NCBI GenBank assembly: GCA_044344795.1
Contig: JBIJCF010000053.1
Span: 1 to 11,297, forward strand
From: GCA-2737665 sp044344795
GTDB taxonomy: Bacteria; Bacteroidota; Bacteroidia; Palsa-965
Direction: 5' to 3'
Length of the DNA stretch: 11,297 nucleotides
In this document: positions 6,697 through 11,297 of the stretch, one piece after another
How the letters are laid out: every line of letters begins with the position of its first letter
How positions within the stretch are numbered: the first letter of the stretch is position 1
Position numbers and translations under genes: made by a program
Notes under the pieces: model-generated
What the model saw: the letters and a program-made list of their open reading frames with translations, nothing else
Told to the model about the DNA's origin: nothing
Databases searched by the model: none

Positions 6697-9516
6697 TTAC
6701 TTCGACAAGTAGAGATTACGTTCGGAATATACCTGCAAGAAATATTCGTCCTTTAAATCATCAATGAAGTATATCGCTTCACCTGTCGATTTCATTTCAG
6801 GACCCAATTCTTTCTGCACGTCCGGAAACTTCTCATAGGAGAATACCGGGATTTTGATGGCGTAACCTTTACGCTTAGGTTCAAATTTAAAGTCGGTTAC
6901 TTTATTTTCTCCTAGCATCACTTTGGTCGCATAATTCACGTAAGGTTCATCGTAGGCCTTTGCAATAAAAGGAACCGTTCTCGACGCACGCGGATTGGCT
7001 TCAATGATATACACAACTTCATCCTTGACGGCGAACTGAATATTCAACAAACCAACCGTCTTCAAAGCAACAGCAATACGCTTCGTGTATTCTTCAATTT
7101 GCTGCATCACTTTTTGTGACAAATCGAATGGAGGTAAAACCGCATACGAATCACCTGAGTGAATACCTGCAGGTTCAATGTGTTCCATGATGCCGATAAT
7201 GTATACATTTTCTCCATCACATATAGCGTCTGCTTCAGCTTCTATCGCACCATCTAAGAAATGATCCAGCAATACTTTGTTGCCCGGAATATCGTGCAGC
7301 AATTTCACTACGTGTTGTTCCAATTCTTGTTCGTTCAACACAATTTTCATGCTTTGACCACCCAATACATACGATGGGCGAACTAGTAATGGAAAGCCGA
7401 GATCCTTCGCTAATTCAATCGCCTGATCTGCATCTTCGATTACTCCAAACTTCGGATAAGGAATGTTCTGATCGCGCAACAACGAAGAGAAACTACCGCG
7501 ATCTTCAGCAAGATCTAACGATTTGAAATCGGTTCCGATAATTTTAATGCCGTAACGATCGAGTTTTTCTGCAAGCTTCAACGCGGTTTGTCCGCCTAAC
7601 TGCACAATTACACCAACCGGATTTTCGAGCAAAATGATTTCGTAAATATGTTCCCAGAACACAGGTTCGAAATACAATTTATCAGCAACATTGAAGTCTG
7701 TAGAAACAGTTTCCGGATTGCAGTTGATCATGATGGTTTCATAGCCGCATTCTTTCGCAGCCAGAACGCCATGCACACACGAGTAATCGAACTCAATACC
7801 TTGACCAATACGATTCGGACCTGAGCCTAACACCACAATTTTCTTCTTTTCCGAACGAAGCGATTCATTTTCTGTTTCGAAAGTAGAATAGTAATACGGC
7901 GTACGCGCTTCAAACTCCGCAGCGCAAGTATCAACTAATTTATAAGTGCGGTTAATATTAAAATCTTCTGTACGCTTCTTAAACACTTCACTTTCCAGGC
8001 AGCGCAACAAGTGAGCAATCTGACGATCAGCGTAACCTTTCTGCTTCGCTTCCCACATCAAATCTTTTGTTACCGATTGAATGTTGTAGCGTTCCAATTC
8101 CCGTTCGAAAATCACGAGCTCTTCAATTTGATTGAGGAACCAATGATCGATACGTGTTAGCTTATGAATTGTCTTAACGGAAATACCCAACTTCATAGCA
8201 TCGTAAATCATGAACAAACGATTCCAAGATGGACGCTCAAGACCTGCCAATAATTCTTGTTGGTTCGTATTTTCCTTGCCGTCTGCACCAAGACCATTGC
8301 GCTTAATCTCCAAACTCTGACAAGCCTTTTGCAACGCTTCTTGGAAGGAACGACCAATTGCCATTACTTCACCAACGGATTTCATCTGGAAACCTAACTC
8401 ACGATTGGCACCTTTGAATTTATCGAAGTTCCAACGCGGAATTTTTACGATCACATAATCCAAGGTTGGCTCAAAATATGCCGAAGTGCTCAGCGTAATT
8501 TGATTCAACAATTCATCCAAGTTGTATCCGATCGCCAATTTCGATGCAATCTTAGCAATCGGATAACCGGTTGCTTTAGAAGCAAGAGCTGATGAACGCG
8601 ATACACGAGGATTAATTTCAATGGCAATGATTTCTTCATCATTATCCGGGCTCACCGCAAACTGCACGTTACATCCACCGGCAAAATTTCCGATGGAACG
8701 CATCATCTTAATTGCAAGTGTTCGCATTTTCTGATACGTGCTGTCCGATAATGTTTGGGCAGGTGCGACAGTTATTGAATCTCCGGTATGCACGCCCATC
8801 GGATCGAAATTTTCGATAGAGCAAATGATGCACACATTATCATTTGCATCACGAAGCAACTCTAGCTCAAACTCCTTCCATCCCAATACTGCTTTATCAA
8901 TCAACACCTCATGAATAGGTGAAGTTTGCAAACCACGATTTAACGCACGATCAAAATCTTCTTTCTGATAAACAACAGCACCGCCGCTTCCGCCCAAAGT
9001 AAACGAAGGACGAATTACTAACGGAAAACCAAACTCCTGTGCAATTCCTTTGCCCTCCAAGAACGATTTTGCAATACGTGACGGCGCCATTCCAACGCCA
9101 ATACTTTCCATGCGAGCACGGAAAAGATCGCGATCTTCTGTTACTTTAATTGCTTCCACATCCACACCAATCATTCGCACATTGTACTTTTCCCAAATGC
9201 CCAACTCGTCGCACTTCATCGCCAGATTAAGCGCCGTTTGTCCACCCATAGTAGGTAACACGGCATCAATCTTGTGCTGTTCCAGAATTTTCACAATAGA
9301 TTGTGAAGTGAGCGGCAATAAGTACACATTGTCAGCGGTTACTTTATCCGTCATGATGGTTGCCGGATTGCTATTGATCAACGTTACCTCAATTCCTTCC
9401 TGACGCAAGGAACGGGCTGCCTGTGAACCGGAATAATCGAATTCGCAAGCCTGACCGATAACGATGGGTCCGCTTCCGATAATAAGTACGTGTTTAATGC
9501 TGGAATCCTTTGGCAT
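6697..9516 (-). CDS. carB: Carbamoyl-phosphate synthase large subunit lacking the allosteric domain
   Basis: Large subunit that makes carbamoyl phosphate from ammonia (supplied by the small subunit from glutamine), bicarbonate and two ATP, feeding pyrimidine and arginine synthesis. The 939 residues contain two homologous ATP-grasp halves. The first (about 1-400) has GSGPIVIGQACEFDYSG at 14-30, the Gly-rich LGGSGGA at 174-180 and ENFDPMGVHTGDS at 235-247. The second (about 555-935) has GSGPNRIGQGIEFDYS at 564-579 and MEHIEPAGIHSGDS at 777-790. An oligomerisation segment lies between them (about 401-550). The E. coli protein is about 1073 residues. Here the chain ends where the C-terminal MGS-like regulatory domain would begin, and only 49 bp separate its stop from the next gene, so the domain is absent and not frameshifted. 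Direct UMP or ornithine control through that domain is therefore not expected. carA is not in the window. Confidence 0.97.
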   Translation of the reverse strand: MPKDSSIKHVLIIGSGPIVIGQACEFDYSGSQAARSLRQEGIEVTLINSNPATIMTDKVTADNVYLLPLTSQSIVKILEQHKIDAVLPTMGGQTALNLAMKCDELGIWEKYNVRMIGVDVEAIKVTEDRDLFRARMESIGVGMAPSRIAKSFLEGKGIAQEFGFPLVIRPSFTLGGSGGAVVYQKEDFDRALNRGLQTSPIHEVLIDKAVLGWKEFELELLRDANDNVCIICSIENFDPMGVHTGDSITVAPAQTLSDSTYQKMRTLAIKMMRSIGNFAGGCNVQFAVSPDNDEEIIAIEINPRVSRSSALASKATGYPIAKIASKLAIGYNLDELLNQITLSTSAYFEPTLDYVIVKIPRWNFDKFKGANRELGFQMKSVGEVMAIGRSFQEALQKACQSLEIKRNGLGADGKENTNQQELLAGLERPSWNRLFMIYDAMKLGISVKTIHKLTRIDHWFLNQIEELVIFERELERYNIQSVTKDLMWEAKQKGYADRQIAHLLRCLESEVFKKRTEDFNINRTYKLVDTCAAEFEARTPYYYSTFETENESLRSEKKKIVVLGSGPNRIGQGIEFDYSCVHGVLAAKECGYETIMINCNPETVSTDFNVADKLYFEPVFWEHIYEIILLENPVGVIVQLGGQTALKLAEKLDRYGIKIIGTDFKSLDLAEDRGSFSSLLRDQNIPYPKFGVIEDADQAIELAKDLGFPLLVRPSYVLGGQSMKIVLNEQELEQHVVKLLHDIPGNKVLLDHFLDGAIEAEADAICDGENVYIIGIMEHIEPAGIHSGDSYAVLPPFDLSQKVMQQIEEYTKRIAVALKTVGLLNIQFAVKDEVVYIIEANPRASRTVPFIAKAYDEPYVNYATKVMLGENKVTDFKFEPKRKGYAIKIPVFSYEKFPDVQKELGPEMKSTGEAIYFIDDLKDEYFLQVYSERNLYLSK

Positions 9517-9694
9517 AGCGCGATTGGTGCTTAAAAATCACGCGAAGTTAGGGCTAAATGCCTTTTTTATTGGAATTAGTTATTAAACACGTATTAACAA
9601 AACGTCTGTTTCCCGCGGTACAGCAAGACTTGCAGCTCCTGTCCTGAAATACAAGTATCCGGTAAAAAAGAAGCCTTTCCTATTTGATGACAAC
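9517..9694. other. Intergenic region between carB and the rpmH terminator
   Basis: No gene is seen here. The stretch must hold the carB promoter, since the rpmH terminator would stop read-through from the right. A possible -7 box on the minus strand, TAACTTCG (plus 9544-9551, one mismatch to TAnnTTTG), lies about 28 nt ahead of the carB ATG, but no TTG is found at the usual distance. No PyrR-type or riboswitch structure is recognisable by eye. Confidence 0.4.
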
Positions 9695-9725
9695 AAAAAA
9701 GCGAGTCTCGAAAAACGAGACTCGC
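9695..9725 (-). terminator. Strong rho-independent terminator of rpmH
   Basis: On the minus strand a perfect 10-bp stem (GCGAGTCTCG with CGAGACTCGC, plus positions 9716-9725 and 9701-9710) closes a 5-nt loop and runs straight into six Ts. It lies 23 nt after the rpmH stop. The plus strand has A-runs but no T-run after the stem, so it acts in one direction only. Confidence 0.95.
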
Positions 9726-9748
9726 CAATATCATGAATTTGCCGGATA

Positions 9749-9907
9749 CTATCGCTTGTGGCTTCCTTCGCTGGAAACCGTCAATTTCTTGCGTCCGCGT
9801 GCACGACGTGCAGCCAATACACGGCGACCATTAGGAGTTGACATGCGCTCACGGAATCCGTGCTTATTACGACGCTTGCGATTGGAAGGCTGGAAAGTAC
9901 GTTTCAT
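9749..9907 (-). CDS. rpmH: 50S ribosomal protein L34
   Basis: A 52-residue, very basic protein of the large ribosomal subunit, starting MKRTFQPSNRKRRNKHGF and including RMSTPNGRRVLAARRARGR, the family hallmark. The last residues (KLTVSSEGSHKR) are somewhat longer than the usual ending. It ends in TAG at 9749-9751. The gene is monocistronic, with its own promoter (9940-9970) and terminator (9695-9725). In many bacteria rpmH sits next to rnpA and close to dnaA. Here the neighbours are carB and a divergent ABC exporter, and no rnpA is seen. Confidence 0.98.
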   Translation of the reverse strand: MKRTFQPSNRKRRNKHGFRERMSTPNGRRVLAARRARGRKKLTVSSEGSHKR

Positions 9908-9939
9908 CTCAGTAAGTTCTTGTTATAAAAATCGGATGG

Positions 9940-9970
9940 CAAAGATAAGTGATTTCCGGAACGATACAAA
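9940..9970 (-). promoter_or_regulatory. Bacteroidota-type promoter of rpmH
   Basis: On the minus strand TTTG (plus 9967-9970), a spacer of exactly 19 nt and TATCTTTG (plus 9940-9947) match the Bacteroidota consensus TTTG-N19-TAnnTTTG in full. Transcription would begin near 9934-9936, leaving an untranslated leader of about 27 nt before the rpmH ATG. This is the best promoter in the window and supports the phylum assignment. Confidence 0.85.
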
Positions 9971-10014
9971 TGAACCGTGAAATAATTTCTATTTAACTGA
10001 ATTTCAACTGAATA

Positions 10015-10028
10015 GAAAATCGATTTTC
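10015..10028. promoter_or_regulatory. 14-bp perfect palindrome in the rpmH/exporter intergenic region
   Basis: GAAAATCGATTTTC reads the same on both strands and lies between the divergent rpmH and ABC exporter genes, about 45 nt upstream of the rpmH promoter and 92 nt before the exporter ATG. An imperfect direct repeat (AACTGAAT at 9995-10002 and 10006-10013) adjoins it. It could be an operator for a dimeric regulator, but in AT-rich DNA a palindrome of this size can arise by chance. Confidence 0.3.
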
Positions 10029-10097
10029 ACGCAAAGACAATAATTATCTGCACCAGTCCGACTACACCACCGTCGCTTCATTCAGGAAACGCCTACA

Positions 10098-10110
10098 TTA
10101 GCGGCGCTAA
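10098..10110. promoter_or_regulatory. Short inverted repeat just upstream of the ABC exporter start
   Basis: TTAGC-GGC-GCTAA forms a 5-bp inverted repeat around three bases and ends 9 nt before the exporter ATG. It might be an operator or a small hairpin in the message near the start codon. No consensus promoter was found for this gene in the 212-nt intergenic region, so the role is open. Confidence 0.25.
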
Positions 10111-10119
10111 AATACAATT

Positions 10120-11297
10120 ATGGCCAAACGGAATCTCGCAGGGAATGGAAAAAAAACGGCTGATGTGCCTAAAGCGAAAATTACACCTAATTCGCTGAAA
10201 CGCTTCTTCCGCCTGTTCCGTTACATGAACGGTCATCGTTGGAAATTCGCATTAGGTTTACTATTTCTTGCTTTAACCAGCGCGGTTGCATTAATTTTCC
10301 CCAGCTTAACCGGCGATTTAATTCAGGCTAGCGATGAATCCATGGAATCTATCAATCGTAATGGATTGTACTTGCTGATTCTATTTGCAGCACAAGCCTT
10401 CTTCTCGTTTATGCGCGTAATGTTGTTCAGCAATGTCACAGAAAATACATTGTTCAACTTGCGGACATCTGTGTATAACCATCTCATTCGAATGCCCATG
10501 TCGTACTTTTCGCAAAAGCGCGTGGGTGAATTGGTGAGTCGCATTACGGCCGATGTAGCACAAATTGGAGATACGTTTACGACAACATTAGCTGAATTTC
10601 TGCGTCAATTAGTGATTATCATCGGAGGAACGGTGGCGCTGGTTCTCATTTCACCGAAACTAGCGTTGTACATGTTGGCAACCTTGCCGGTAATAGCCAT
10701 CATCGCTGTTGTGTTTGGACGCGCTGTGCGAAAATATTCACGCAAGTCGCAGGATCTCGTTGCCGAGTCTACAACTGTATTGGATGAATCGTTACAAGCT
10801 ATTGCAAGCGTGAAATCTTACGTGAACGAATTCTTTGAGATGAAGCGTTACCGCAAAACAACGCATGAAATATTATCACTCAATATTAAACTTGGAATAC
10901 TTCGCGCAGCATTTGTGTCGTTCATTATCTTCTGCATGTTCGGAGCAATCATATTCCTTATCTGGAAAGCGTTGCAATTCCAATATAACGGAGAAATTAC
11001 TACAGGTCAATTAACTTCTTTCTTGTTGTATTCTGTATTTATTGGTGCTTCCATTGGTGGTATTGCAGAACAATATGCACAGGTTCAGAAAGCTGTGGGT
11101 GCAACAGAACGAATGCTTGATATTCTGGAAGAAGACAATGAAGACATTCACGCACGAACGCATGACTATAAAAAACTTAAAGGTTCTGTTGACTTTGTAA
11201 ATGTGCGATTCAATTATCCATCACGTGCGGACGTAGAAGTATTACAAGGAATTTCTTTCAATGTACAGCCGGGTCAAACTGTTGCTATTGTTGGCCC
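10120..11297 (+). CDS. ABC exporter, fused membrane and ATPase domains (MsbA-like), 3' end missing
   Basis: Partial ATP-driven inner-membrane exporter. The frame is open from the ATG at 10120 to the window edge (392 codons plus 2 nt). A polar, basic N-terminus of about 40 residues precedes six hydrophobic segments at roughly 43-63, 82-105, 158-178, 183-203, 262-285 and 296-315. This is the type I exporter membrane domain, with RVGELVSRITADVAQIGD at 134-151 and the loop VAESTTVLDESLQAIASVKSY at about 214-234. The ATPase domain begins near residue 355 (GSVDFVNVRFNYPSR, with Tyr366 as the probable A-loop aromatic stacking on adenine). The window ends in IVGP, the first residues of the Walker A motif, so Walker A, signature, Walker B and H-loop cannot be checked. 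Family is secure. Lipid A, lipid or drug export cannot be told apart. It is divergent from rpmH. Confidence 0.93.
   Translation, partial: MAKRNLAGNGKKTADVPKAKITPNSLKRFFRLFRYMNGHRWKFALGLLFLALTSAVALIFPSLTGDLIQASDESMESINRNGLYLLILFAAQAFFSFMRVMLFSNVTENTLFNLRTSVYNHLIRMPMSYFSQKRVGELVSRITADVAQIGDTFTTTLAEFLRQLVIIIGGTVALVLISPKLALYMLATLPVIAIIAVVFGRAVRKYSRKSQDLVAESTTVLDESLQAIASVKSYVNEFFEMKRYRKTTHEILSLNIKLGILRAAFVSFIIFCMFGAIIFLIWKALQFQYNGEITTGQLTSFLLYSVFIGASIGGIAEQYAQVQKAVGATERMLDILEEDNEDIHARTHDYKKLKGSVDFVNVRFNYPSRADVEVLQGISFNVQPGQTVAIVG

Noticed and set aside
9684..9980. 98-residue open frame on the plus strand
   Set aside because: It lies antisense to rpmH, its terminator and its promoter. The minus-strand L34 reading is unmistakable.
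10323..10563. Two short minus-strand open frames
   Set aside because: Both fall inside the ABC exporter membrane domain in other frames and show no family features.

Overview
The window looks like chromosomal DNA from a member of the Bacteroidota. Four lines of evidence support this: an N-terminal surface-protein domain typical of that phylum (about residues 21-132 of the first gene), a small PorT-like outer-membrane barrel, no Shine-Dalgarno sequence ahead of any start codon, and a textbook Bacteroidota promoter (TTTG-N19-TATCTTTG) ahead of rpmH. A family or genus cannot be assigned by eye.

Layout. Positions 1-212 are non-coding leader. Positions 213-4486 hold three tightly packed plus-strand genes. 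The first encodes a 959-residue secreted protein with about 72 uninterrupted Gly-X-Y triplets and adhesin-head-like repeats. The second is a family 2 glycosyltransferase that starts 3 nt after the first gene's stop. The third is an outer-membrane beta-barrel protein that overlaps the glycosyltransferase by 4 nt. They look like one transcription unit that may make, modify and perhaps anchor a surface fibre. The run meets a minus-strand pair head-on at 4486/4487: a Nudix hydrolase and, 1 nt upstream of it, a secreted M14 zinc carboxypeptidase. Further right, also on the minus strand, is carB. It lacks the C-terminal allosteric domain and is followed by a terminator hairpin that contains the start codon of the peptidase gene. 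Next is rpmH (ribosomal protein L34, 52 residues), with a clear promoter and a strong terminator. A divergent intergenic region with two short inverted repeats separates rpmH from an ABC exporter of the fused membrane-ATPase type, which is cut by the window edge just at its Walker A motif.

The right part (carB, rpmH, exporter) is mainly housekeeping. The left part is accessory surface biology and the most likely place for something undescribed: a threonine-rich collagen-like fibre with a glycosyltransferase gene directly behind it and in the same reading frame. A second regulatory point of interest is the carB terminator, where a promoter-like element lies in the loop and the next gene's start codon lies in the stem.
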